From Coriobacteriaceae bacterium (lineage in GTDB: Bacteria > Actinomycetota > Coriobacteriia > Coriobacteriales > Atopobiaceae): a stretch of 43,073 nucleotides of DNA. Made by a program: the position numbers and the translations under genes. Positions 1 to 6,493 of this stretch are shown one piece after another. Under the pieces are notes generated by a model. The model had not been told where the DNA came from. It saw nothing but the letters and a program-made list of their open reading frames with translations, and did not search any database. The stretch lies in contig QOUO01000013.1 in the NCBI GenBank assembly GCA_003862195.1, positions 1 through 43,073 of the forward strand. The letters run 5' to 3'. Every line of letters starts with the position of its first letter. Position 1 is the stretch's first letter.

Positions 1-1011
1 GCGGATTCGAGAACGGAAGGTGCGAGAGCCGGATGCTTGCGGAGAGGTATTCCGCCTGGGTGCTCGAGGGCATGCCGATGGGCGTCGAAAACCCGGAAAG
101 CGACTCTTGACATCTATAGGAGCGTCGGTTTTGCGACGAGTACGGCTACGACCCAGGCGAGATGCCGGGCGGCGGCCACGATGCGTTCTGAGAAGCTCAC
201 GAGGAAGCGCGCCTCAGAGCTCCTCGGAGTGGCAAGGTCCACCACCTATTACGAGCCCAAGGAGAAGGTGGAAGCAACGTCTGATGAGGACGAGCGCCTC
301 ATGGCCAAGATCGACCGGATACATCTCGAGAGCCCGGCCTACGGGGCAAGGAAGATCGCGAGGGTGCTCAGCCAAAGGGGATATGAGGTCACCCGCTGGC
401 GCGTGGGGCGCCTCATGGGCGAGATGAACGTGAGGCCCTGCTGCCCCTTGCCGTCCCTTTCTGTGCCTGCCGGGCACTCCAAAAGGTTCCCCTACCTCCT
501 GAAGGGCAAGGAGATCTCGTTTCCCAACCAGGTGTGGTCGACAGACATCACCTATGTCCAGATCGGAGGACGCCACATGTACCTCACCGCCATCATCGAC
601 TGGTACAGCCGATACATCGTCTCCTTCAGGCTCTCTGACACCATGGTGGCAGGCGAGGTCGTGAGGTGCGTAGAAGACGCCTTCAGACGGCACGGGACGC
701 CTTCCATCATGAACTCCGACCAGGGATCGGTCTTCGGCTCCAAGGAGTATGTCGGCCTCCTCGAGAGCTTCCACGTCGTCCAGTCCATGGACGGCAAAGC
801 CCGCTGGCGGGACAACGTGCTTGTGGAGAGGTGGTTCCGCACCCTCAAGAGCGAGTGCCTGAGGACGGCGGAATACTCAACTCCCTCAGAGCTCGAAAGG
901 CTGATATCAGGCTTCATCTCCTACTACAACGACACAAGGATCCATCAATCCCTCGGCTACGAGACCCCCTCATCCTGGTACTTCACAGGCATCAACACGA
1001 AGGCCGCCTGA
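1..1011 (+). mobile_element. Partial IS3-family insertion sequence (left end outside window)
   Basis: The element is recognised from its OrfB-type DDE transposase. Upstream of the orfB ATG at 181, frame 3 ends at a TGA at 189-191, so it overlaps the orfB start as an IS3 orfA tail would. Frame 3 is also closed by stops at 108-110 and 117-119, so any orfA here is decayed or frameshifted. I could not identify terminal inverted repeats or a target duplication. The left boundary lies outside the window and the right boundary is unknown beyond the transposase stop. Confidence 0.65.
181..1011 (+). CDS. IS3-family transposase OrfB (DDE, 276 aa)
   Basis: This is the catalytic transposase of an IS3-type element. 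The N-terminus has the short HTH_21-like segment usual for OrfB (ELLGVARSTTYY), followed by an rve integrase core. The acidic triad is D122 (in WSTDITY), D180 (in NSDQGS) and E216 (in LVERWFRTLKSE), with the 35-residue D-E spacing of the DD35E group. The C-terminus carries the usual YYNDTRIHQSLGY segment. I chose ATG 181 because homologous OrfB proteins begin close to the LLGV helix; an open frame continues upstream to 37 but does not resemble OrfB. In IS3 elements OrfB is normally expressed by -1 frameshifting from orfA. No intact orfA is visible here, so this copy may be inactive unless orfA is complete outside the window. Confidence 0.85.
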   Translation: MRSEKLTRKRASELLGVARSTTYYEPKEKVEATSDEDERLMAKIDRIHLESPAYGARKIARVLSQRGYEVTRWRVGRLMGEMNVRPCCPLPSLSVPAGHSKRFPYLLKGKEISFPNQVWSTDITYVQIGGRHMYLTAIIDWYSRYIVSFRLSDTMVAGEVVRCVEDAFRRHGTPSIMNSDQGSVFGSKEYVGLLESFHVVQSMDGKARWRDNVLVERWFRTLKSECLRTAEYSTPSELERLISGFISYYNDTRIHQSLGYETPSSWYFTGINTKAA

Positions 1012-1358
1012 CGATCTAGGATGTGGTCACCATCAACCATGGGCTTTCGTAAGGAACAGCTCATTCGTGTCGGACATACTCAGCCAGTTCACTCGGTGAT
1101 TCGCGATTTCGCACCTCTAATCAAAAGTATTCGACACAGCGCCTGCCGTCTCAACGATTAGCTGGGAATCTAGGCCATGTATCCTTCTTGTCAGATCGTT
1201 CCCCTCCCCGCCGTCGTTAGGTGTTCCTGACGGCGGGGAGGGCGGCCGCGGGAGGGCTTGGCTGCGGCCGTGGCGGGAGGAGATTGGGGCCGCCCGGGAC
1301 TTCCCCGAGCGGCCCCTTTCCGACCGTGAGCGGTTTTTTATCGTCCTGACGTCCTAGG
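1012..1358. other. Intergenic stretch with GC-rich hairpins and one plus-strand terminator-like site
   Basis: No gene is seen here. There is a perfect 14-bp inverted repeat at 1202-1215/1229-1242 with a 13-nt loop and no T-tract. A second 8-bp inverted repeat lies at 1286-1293/1309-1316. At 1323-1334 a small ACCG-TGAG-CGGT hairpin runs into six Ts (to about 1339), which would terminate plus-strand transcription, for example readthrough from the transposase. The two GC hairpins could slow transcription from either side, including that of the minus-strand gene ending at 1359. Confidence 0.4.
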
Positions 1359-1745
1359 TCACATGCGCTCCGCCCACTGCCAGACACCGACGAGGTGGCG
1401 CAGCTTGGCGCGGCGCTCTCCCGTGATGGCGATGGCTACGGCGTCGTGGCGTATGGCGTCCACGTCGCCGTGGTCCGCGAGGTAGAGGAGGCACGCGTGG
1501 CGCATGGCGGCGACGTCGTCGTCCGTGAGGTCGAGCGTCGGCAGGGCCTCGGAGCCAGGCTCCATCGTCGCCCTGACGGTGACGAGGACGGTCTCGCCGC
1601 CGTCCGTGGCCACGATGCGGTCGCCGTCGACGGTGACGTCGCGCCAGCCCCTCCCCTCGAGGTAGTCGGTGCAGAGGTGGAGCGCCGTGTCGCGCAGCTC
1701 CTTCTCGGTCATGGTGGCGTTCTCGTTCTCGCTTGTGGTGGTCAT
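1359..1745 (-). CDS. Hypothetical protein, 128 aa
   Basis: I do not recognise the family with certainty. The ATG at 1745 is preceded by AAGGGG at good spacing, and the longer in-frame extension upstream is low-complexity Arg/Pro sequence, so the short form is preferred. The protein is acidic at the N-terminus. Its middle (CTDYLEGRGWRDV, then VATDGGETVLVTVRAT) is loosely like the strand-turn-strand of YraN/UPF0102 restriction-endonuclease-fold proteins. However, the usual E-V-K catalytic strand is replaced by LVTVRA, so it is not a convincing nuclease. No signal peptide or membrane segment is evident. The gene stands alone, and its leader contains the large foldable region at 1781-1925. Function unknown. 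Confidence 0.6.
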   Translation of the reverse strand: MTTTSENENATMTEKELRDTALHLCTDYLEGRGWRDVTVDGDRIVATDGGETVLVTVRATMEPGSEALPTLDLTDDDVAAMRHACLLYLADHGDVDAIRHDAVAIAITGERRAKLRHLVGVWQWAERM

Positions 1746-1780
1746 GGCTGACCCCTTCCTAGGACGTGGGGGCTCCCTTT

Positions 1781-1925
1781 GCCCCCGTTGGGGCCCAGGG
1801 AGCAAGCCACGGCGCCGCGGGGGACGCGCCCTTGCGGGCGTGGCGCTGCGGGCTCCGCGGTGACGTGGCGCCAGGGGGCGGGAAGAGGTGCTTGCCCCCT
1901 GTGCTACCTTGGTCCCAACGGGGGC
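1781..1925 (-). ncRNA. Candidate structured 5' leader of the 128-aa gene
   Basis: Reading the minus strand, the leader folds into nested stems. The outer stem is a perfect 12-bp pairing of 1781-1792 with 1914-1925 (GCCCCCGTTGGG and its complement). Inside it, 1796-1807 pairs with 1890-1901 over 12 bp, with a single non-Watson-Crick pair that is G-U only if the RNA is minus-strand. Near the centre, 1827-1840 forms CGCCC-GCAA-GGGCG, a GNRA tetraloop only in the minus-strand RNA. A competing perfect 8-bp hairpin (1872-1879/1894-1901) would use the same strand as the middle stem, so two exclusive folds are possible. The structure ends 35 nt before the start codon. It does not match a riboswitch class I can name, and GC-rich DNA can give spurious pairings. 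Confidence 0.4.
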
Positions 1926-2045
1926 CCCGGAGGTCGTGCCCTTGCCCTTTACGCTCTTCGCGTTTTCGACGGGGCGAGAGGATAGGGGACCCCTCACAGT
2001 CCCCGGCGCAGCGGCGTGTTGGAAACGCTGCTCTATGAAAGAGGA

Positions 2046-2132
2046 GCGGGGACGCGTGGCTGATATGTCACGCGTCCCCGCGGCGATTCTCCGGTTGTAA
2101 CCTGCGTCCGCGTGATGGATTAGTCACACGGA
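2046..2132 (-). terminator. Tandem hairpins downstream of the excisionase gene
   Basis: A 10-bp stem at 2106-2115/2123-2132 is fully paired in the minus-strand RNA (one U-G) and lies just beyond the stop at 2150. A second, perfect 13-bp stem at 2046-2058/2069-2081 (GCGGGGACGCGTG) with a 10-nt loop follows. Neither has a long U-tract, though the second is followed by a pyrimidine-rich segment. Position suggests they end the integrase/excisionase transcript. Confidence 0.4.
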
Positions 2133-2149
2133 CAAGCTGCCGTTCATAT

Positions 2150-2380
2150 CTACGGAAGCCTGCCCTTGTCGAGGAGCTCCTTCTGCACAGTCCTCCTGTT
2201 GACCCTGAGAAGACCGCCAACGCGGATGTGCGGGAGGGCATTGATTAACTGGTAGCTCTTCGTCCTCCCGACGCCGAACACCTCTTGGATGTCCCTCGGC
2301 CCGAGCCACTCGGGCCTGTCGCAGAGCGGCGAAGTGTCCGAAAGTGACCTCTCTGTGGGACCCGTTGGCTTCCTGTCCAT
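2150..2380 (-). CDS. Small HTH DNA-binding protein, excisionase-like (76 aa)
   Basis: The C-terminal half (GPRDIQEVFGVGRTKSYQLI through VNRRTVQKELLDKG) has the layout of the MerR-like winged HTH_17 domain. That domain is found in phage and island excisionases and recombination directionality factors: a short helix-turn-helix, a variable wing, then a basic C-terminal helix. The ATG at 2380 is preceded by a strong GGAGG-type ribosome site about 7 nt upstream; a longer frame to 2497 lacks this support. It lies immediately downstream of the integrase on the same strand, the usual place for an excisionase that switches integration to excision, possibly by bending DNA near the att site. An alternative is a transcriptional regulator of the island. 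The gene product is small but complete for this family. Confidence 0.6.
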   Translation of the reverse strand: MDRKPTGPTERSLSDTSPLCDRPEWLGPRDIQEVFGVGRTKSYQLINALPHIRVGGLLRVNRRTVQKELLDKGRLP

Positions 2381-2521
2381 CTCGCGTACCTCCTCCTTCG
2401 AGATTCCGTGCCATGCCGAAACGTTACGCCGCATGACGAAGTGTGCGACCGTCGCCTCGGGGCGATGCGTTTCCCAGGCTTCCCATGCGTTCCCCACCAG
2501 AAAGGGGACACAACCGCCCGG

Positions 2522-3760
2522 CTACACAACGCGCAGCATCGACTCGTTCCCTTCGTCTTGCCCGTCGCCGGGTCTTGCTGCCATCTGCTCGGCAATCGTC
2601 CTGGCGGCGGACCTCCTCGCGTGCGGGTCGGCGCTCGCGTATGTGTTGAGCGTCATCGCCGCGTTCGCGTGACCCATGAGCGAGCTCACGGTCTTGATAT
2701 CGGTGCCCGCTGCGACGAGGTAGGTGGCGTAGGTGTGCCTGAGGTCGTGCAGCGTCACCCTCCTCCCCGTGGTGCCCACCAGGTCGAGCATCTTCGCGAT
2801 GGAGGCAAACTCCTTCGTGAGGCGGTCTGGGTAGTAGAATGCGCCGCTGGAGTCGCCCAGGACGTAGAGGTCCTCTATTGCCTCTGGCCTTCCGCCACTC
2901 AGCGTGACGAGGCGGCGCCTGCGCCTTGCGAGCCTCGACGCCAGGTCCGGCTCGAGCGGGACCTCGCGCCGGCTCGTTGGCGTCTTGGGCTCCTTCACCA
3001 CAGCCTTGCCCTCGCACTGGCAGACTGCGACCCTCACCCGTAGGACGCCGTGGTCGAGGTCGACGTCCCTCCACCTGAGGCCGCACATCTCCTCCCTGCG
3101 CAGCCCGCAGGCGAGCCCCAGCCTTATCGCGAGCGTTACCTCGGTGTCCTGCATGGAGTCGAGTGCGAGCAGCAGCCTCTCACGCCCATTGGCGTCGAGG
3201 GCGTTCGGCTCTCTCGCCTCGCGCTTTGGCGGCTTGATCCGCCTCGTAAAGGGGTTCCGCTCGATGATTCCGCTGTCTGCCGCGTACTGGAGCGCCTGCT
3301 TGAGGAAGCGATGTGCCTTGGCGACCGTGTTGTTGCAGAGCCCGTCCTCGAGGAGCGCCGCCTGCATCTGGAGGATGGTGTCCCCGGTGATCTCGTCTAT
3401 CCGCATGGCGCTCAGATAGCGCGAGACGTGCTTCGCGCAGTGGCGGTAGTTCGCGGCGGTGGTCTGGGCGATTCCTGCCCCGCTCTCGAGCGAGCGAATG
3501 TAACGCTCGAGAAAGGTGGGCACGAACATATCCTCCCTCGTGATGCCTAGGGGGAGCTCCTGCCGGCGCACCTCGTCGTCGAGCTCTTTTCGTATCTCGT
3601 CTGCTCTCCTCCTAGCGGCACGCTTCCCCGACGCGCGAAAGCTACGGGTGGTCTGGTGCCTCTTGCCGTCTTCCGTGCGGGAGTATCGGCACTTCCAGCG
3701 GCCATCGCCGAGGTCTATCAGCGACCCCTCGGACCAGATGTCTCCTTTTGCCTGATACAT
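2522..3760 (-). CDS. Tyrosine site-specific integrase (412 aa)
   Basis: This enzyme should catalyse integration and excision of the genetic island ending at the tRNA-Val fragment at 4027. The N-terminus (residues about 10-60) resembles an arm-type DNA-binding domain. Residues about 75-175 form the SAM-like core-binding domain, and about 185-395 the catalytic domain. All catalytic residues are visible: R221 (in GLRREEM), K259 (in PKTPTSRR), H338 and R341 (HDLRH), H364 (LMGHA) and the nucleophile Y374 (NTYAS). Length is normal for phage/ICE integrases of Actinobacteria and Firmicutes. It reads away from the att region, which begins 266 bp upstream of its start. Four GTGCACG repeats in that gap are likely arm-type or regulator sites. 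Probably functional. Confidence 0.95.
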   Translation of the reverse strand: MYQAKGDIWSEGSLIDLGDGRWKCRYSRTEDGKRHQTTRSFRASGKRAARRRADEIRKELDDEVRRQELPLGITREDMFVPTFLERYIRSLESGAGIAQTTAANYRHCAKHVSRYLSAMRIDEITGDTILQMQAALLEDGLCNNTVAKAHRFLKQALQYAADSGIIERNPFTRRIKPPKREAREPNALDANGRERLLLALDSMQDTEVTLAIRLGLACGLRREEMCGLRWRDVDLDHGVLRVRVAVCQCEGKAVVKEPKTPTSRREVPLEPDLASRLARRRRRLVTLSGGRPEAIEDLYVLGDSSGAFYYPDRLTKEFASIAKMLDLVGTTGRRVTLHDLRHTYATYLVAAGTDIKTVSSLMGHANAAMTLNTYASADPHARRSAARTIAEQMAARPGDGQDEGNESMLRVV

Positions 3761-4026
3761 CCCCTACCTCCATGCCATGCTGTTGCGGGCGCCTCTGTCG
3801 GTTTCCTGGCCCTCGGAACCTGCAAGCGGAGGGACCATGTATGCGAAAAGCGACACTCCGCCCCGAGTGCACGCAGGTGCACGCGAAGAGTGCACGAGGA
3901 GTGCACGCAACCCGCCTGAACTCGATACGAAATGATACTTGGTGGACGGTCATCTGGCCTGTCTACCAGCCCTTTTGACACGATTTGGCATGAATGAGCA
4001 CGATGCGGATACCCCATATAAGCGTT
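3761..4026. other. Integrase upstream region
   Basis: No gene is supported. The stretch holds the GTGCACG repeats and an AT-richer section at 3910-4025, including TTGACA at 3976-3981 without a convincing plus-strand -10. It ends at the abrupt start of tRNA-like sequence at 4027. It most likely contains the integrase promoter and the recombination arm sites. Confidence 0.4.
3867..3907. repeat. Four GTGCACG repeats between integrase and att fragment
   Basis: GTGCACG occurs at 3867, 3877, 3890 and 3901, spaced 10, 13 and 11 bp, so the copies fall close to one face of the helix. Three are preceded by A and one by G. They sit between the integrase start (3760) and the tRNA fragment (4027). They could be integrase arm-type sites, excisionase sites, or operators for integrase expression. 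The 6-bp core TGCAC(G) overlaps the palindrome GTGCAC, so a dimeric regulator is also possible. Confidence 0.55.
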
Positions 4027-4071
4027 CTGACACGGAAGAGGTCAGAAGTTCAAATCTTCTAACGCCCACCA
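4027..4071 (+). repeat. 3' half of tRNA-Val(GAC), attachment-site remnant, copy 1
   Basis: From the anticodon loop CTGACAC (anticodon GAC at 4029-4031) onward the sequence is a complete tRNA 3' half. It has the GGAAG anticodon-stem strand, a 5-nt variable loop, a T-arm with loop TTCAAAT closed by AGAAG/CTTCT, the acceptor strand AACGCCC, discriminator A and encoded CCA. Upstream of the loop the sequence no longer pairs with GGAAG and there is no D-arm, so the 5' half is missing. This is what remains on the far side of an element integrated into a tRNA anticodon loop. A near-identical copy starts at 4737. Confidence 0.8.
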
Positions 4072-4079
4072 TAAACTCG

Positions 4080-4115
4080 CAGGTCAGAGGGTATGTCCTC
4101 TGACCTGTTTTGTTT
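4080..4115 (+). terminator. tRNA-Val terminator retained with copy 1
   Basis: A perfect 11-bp stem (4080-4090 with 4097-4107, CAGGTCAGAGG) with a 6-nt loop is followed by TTTTGTTT. It directly follows the tRNA 3' end, as a tRNA terminator would. A degraded version follows copy 2 at about 4790-4826, so tRNA end and terminator were duplicated together. Confidence 0.75.
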
Positions 4116-4141
4116 GGTCCACTTTTGGTACGCGATTTTGG

Positions 4142-4713
4142 TACACACTATTTTGCGAGATACCAAATGCGCTCGACAACCCTGTCATTCCGCGTGGAAT
4201 TGCGCATAGTGCGCGCGTAAAAACGGCCGTAAAATTTTGCGACCGTTTCTCCAATAGCCAAGGCGTATCGCAGAAGTGACACTACCTCGATCGAAGTTGG
4301 CCAGCTTAAGCTGAAGGACGGCATACGTACGAGAAGGTCGAGGGTCCGACCAGGAACACTTATGAGTCTCGATGTTCCAAGATGGGGTTGAGATTTTCGA
4401 GAGACAGCCAAAGTCTGAGGTTTACGAGAACTCGATTCGCGTGACGCTTCCCCTGGCGAGCAAGGAACTGCTTCTCTCGGAGGACGAGAAGAGAGTTTAC
4501 TGCGAGCTCGTCGGAAAGTCCCTTCGCATGTCGGAGCTGACTGCGGCAACGGGTTTTGGGAGGACGAAAGTCCTTTCCATCCTGAGGGCCCTTATCGATG
4601 GGGGTACGCCTTTGTCTCCTGGGCTGGAAGAGGGGCGAGGTATTCTGCTTCAAGATAGGTTCTGTTCGAGCTTGGACTCCCTCGTCAGCATCGATATCGA
4701 GCCTTTGAAATGA
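4142..4713 (+). pseudogene. Decayed C-terminal part of an AlbA_2/Schlafen-like ATP-binding protein
   Basis: The clearest part is the open frame 4372-4713. Its LSEDEKRVYCELVG...MSELTAATGFGRTKVLSILRALIDGG segment is the winged-helix end common to COG2865-type (AlbA_2 plus AAA_4) DNA-binding proteins. The same reading frame is closed by an in-frame TGA at 4363-4365, just after a stretch (AYVREGRGSDQ) that fits the family. Further upstream, frames 2 and 3 carry short pieces in turn, each ended by a stop. The N-terminal two thirds is absent. The fragment sits exactly between the two tRNA-Val fragments, so it is probably a leftover of an older island. The family assignment is an inference from a short segment. 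Confidence 0.5.
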
Positions 4714-4736
4714 AAATGGCGGCCGACCACCACGAG

Positions 4737-4781
4737 CTGACACGGAAGAGGTCAGAAGTTCAAATCTTCTAACGCTCACCA
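4737..4781 (+). repeat. 3' half of tRNA-Val(GAC), attachment-site remnant, copy 2
   Basis: This copy is identical to the one at 4027-4071 over all 45 positions except one C-to-T change in the acceptor strand. The similarity continues through the following 50 bp, including a degraded terminator hairpin. As in copy 1, identity starts exactly at the anticodon loop and no 5' half is present. The acceptor mutation and decayed hairpin suggest it is the older of the two. Confidence 0.8.
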
Positions 4782-5104
4782 TAAGCTTGCAGTCAGAGGC
4801 TATGTTCTCTTGTCTGTTTTCGTTTGGTGCGCATGTTTGCGGTACCGACGGGCGAGCCGCCAGTCGCGACCGTCTTCTTCGTCGACTGGTGCGAAATCTC
4901 GCTGGTCGCCCGTTCCCGTGGGGAAGTGGCTGGATGCCCTGCCTTGTTGTCTGCATAGCTTGCATGCTAATAGATGACGGATTCTGTGGTAGATATGACC
5001 GTTTAAGGTGGCGGATTCTGCAGTGAATCGCGATAATATAGGTGGTGGATTCTGTAGAAATACCAGCTATATCGTTTGACCTCTATCTGATTGGTGGTGG
5101 CTAA
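4782..5104 (+). other. Intergenic region upstream of the AAA ATPase
   Basis: It contains the degraded tRNA terminator (about 4790-4826), about 140 bp with nothing I can support (a 79-codon open frame at 4787 looks spurious), the 34-bp repeat array, and a weak ribosome site (GGTGGTGG, 4 nt before the ATG at 5105). An AT-rich TAATAT-like -10 lies at about 5034-5039 inside the second repeat. Confidence 0.4.
4975..5076. repeat. Three 34-bp direct repeats upstream of the ATPase gene
   Basis: Copies begin at 4975, 5009 and 5043, an exact 34-bp period with no gaps. The core GGATTCTG (4979, 5013, 5047) is invariant and is preceded by TGRY or TGGY. Weaker agreement runs through the rest of each unit. 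The array ends 28 bp before the ATPase start codon and overlaps the likely promoter. An operator array is the simplest explanation. Confidence 0.6.
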
Positions 5105-6493
5105 ATGCACAGTCTCTACGAACGCAAGCTCTATCAGAAGATGCTTGAATGGAAGAACGACTCCAACGGTCGCAGCGCCCTTCTCATCGAAGGTGCACGC
5201 CGCGTAGGCAAGACCACCATCGTTCAGAAGTTTGCAGAGGAGGAGTACCAATCAAGTCTGTTTATCGACTTCTCCCAAGTGGACAATGACGTGCGCGACA
5301 TCTTTCGTAATCATCGTGGTGACCTAGACACGATGCTGCGTATGCTCCAACTCTACTTTGGCGTTGACCTGACTCCGCGTCACTCGGTTGTAATCTTCGA
5401 CGAGGTGCAGCAGTTTCCCACCGCCCGTGAGATGGTAAAGCATCTAGTTGCAGATGGCAGGTTCGACTACATCGAGACTGGTTCGCTCGTCTCGATTAAA
5501 AGAAACGTACAGGACATCGTCATTCCGTCCGAAGAGGAGCGTCTTCAGCTTTGGCCTCTCGACTTCGAGGAATACCTTTGGGCGCTGGGACGCAAGGCGT
5601 TGGCGGACGAAATACGTCACTCCCGGGATAGCCTCGAGCCGCTGCCTCAGGCGCTTCACAGCCAAGCCATGAGATTGTTCGACGAATACCTCCTTGTAGG
5701 CGGGATGCCACAAGCGATTGAAGATTTCCTCGAGACGGGGACCTTCGTGCGCTGCGACAAGACGAAGAGACAGATCCTTACGCTCTACGCCGAGGACATG
5801 GAGAAGTTCGGCGGTCAAGATGCACGACGTGCCTACTCGATTTTCATGGGGATTCCTGGACAGCTCTCTGCGGGCAGCAAGCGATTCAAGTTCTCTTCGC
5901 TGGGCAGTGGCTCTCGGTACAGGGACTACGAGTCCGCATTGCGTTGGCTCGAGGATGCCCATGTCGTCAATGTCTGCAGGCTCTGCAATGACCCTAATGT
6001 GGGATTTCGACTCACTGCCGACGAAAGCGAGGATAGCTCGCTCAAGTGCTACATGGCCGACACTGGCCTCCTCGTCTCAAGCGTGTTCGACGAGGGTCCA
6101 GAGACTGAAGGCATCTACCGCGCGCTCCAGTTTGGTAAGACCTCGATCAATGGGGGCATGTTCATTGAGAACGCCATTGCCCAGCAACTGAGGGCGAACG
6201 GAAGACCGCTCTTCTATTACACATGGCAAGAGCCTCCTATGGCGGAGGGCAAGAAGCCACGGCCGCGCGAGGTTGACTTTCTCATAACGAAGGGTTTCTC
6301 GGATGCGGCGGGGAAGCCCAGGGTGTGTCCTATCGAGGCAAAGTCCACCAAAACCTACTCGACGATTTCCCTTGATGACTTCAAGAGGCACTTCGGCAAG
6401 CGGGTGGGTGATGAGGTGGTGCTGCATCCCAAGCAGCTCAAGGTGGATGGTCATCGTGTGTATCTGCCGCTCTACATGGCCTTTTGCATTTAG
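5105..6493 (+). CDS. AAA_14/DUF4143 family ATPase (462 aa)
   Basis: The N-terminus has a P-loop: Walker A GARRVGKT at 30-37, Walker B VVIFDE at 95-100, and an ETGS sensor-like motif near 128. The C-terminal half (about 230-462) is DUF4143. It includes the segment REVDFL (about 387) followed by PIEAKST, which is shaped like a PD-(D/E)XK nuclease strand pair. The full length is normal for this family, which is abundant in gut anaerobes. The molecular role is unknown; links to mobile elements or defence have been proposed, but nothing here proves one. Its stop overlaps the stop of the converging gene at 6490 by a few bases. The repeat array upstream suggests dedicated regulation. Confidence 0.85.
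   Translation: MHSLYERKLYQKMLEWKNDSNGRSALLIEGARRVGKTTIVQKFAEEEYQSSLFIDFSQVDNDVRDIFRNHRGDLDTMLRMLQLYFGVDLTPRHSVVIFDEVQQFPTAREMVKHLVADGRFDYIETGSLVSIKRNVQDIVIPSEEERLQLWPLDFEEYLWALGRKALADEIRHSRDSLEPLPQALHSQAMRLFDEYLLVGGMPQAIEDFLETGTFVRCDKTKRQILTLYAEDMEKFGGQDARRAYSIFMGIPGQLSAGSKRFKFSSLGSGSRYRDYESALRWLEDAHVVNVCRLCNDPNVGFRLTADESEDSSLKCYMADTGLLVSSVFDEGPETEGIYRALQFGKTSINGGMFIENAIAQQLRANGRPLFYYTWQEPPMAEGKKPRPREVDFLITKGFSDAAGKPRVCPIEAKSTKTYSTISLDDFKRHFGKRVGDEVVLHPKQLKVDGHRVYLPLYMAFCI

Noticed and set aside
4787..5026. 79-codon open frame upstream of the ATPase
   Set aside because: It overlaps the degraded tRNA terminator and the repeat array, lacks a ribosome site and has no recognisable family.
4975..5076. 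CRISPR array
   Set aside because: The three 34-bp units are contiguous without unique spacers and no cas genes are present.
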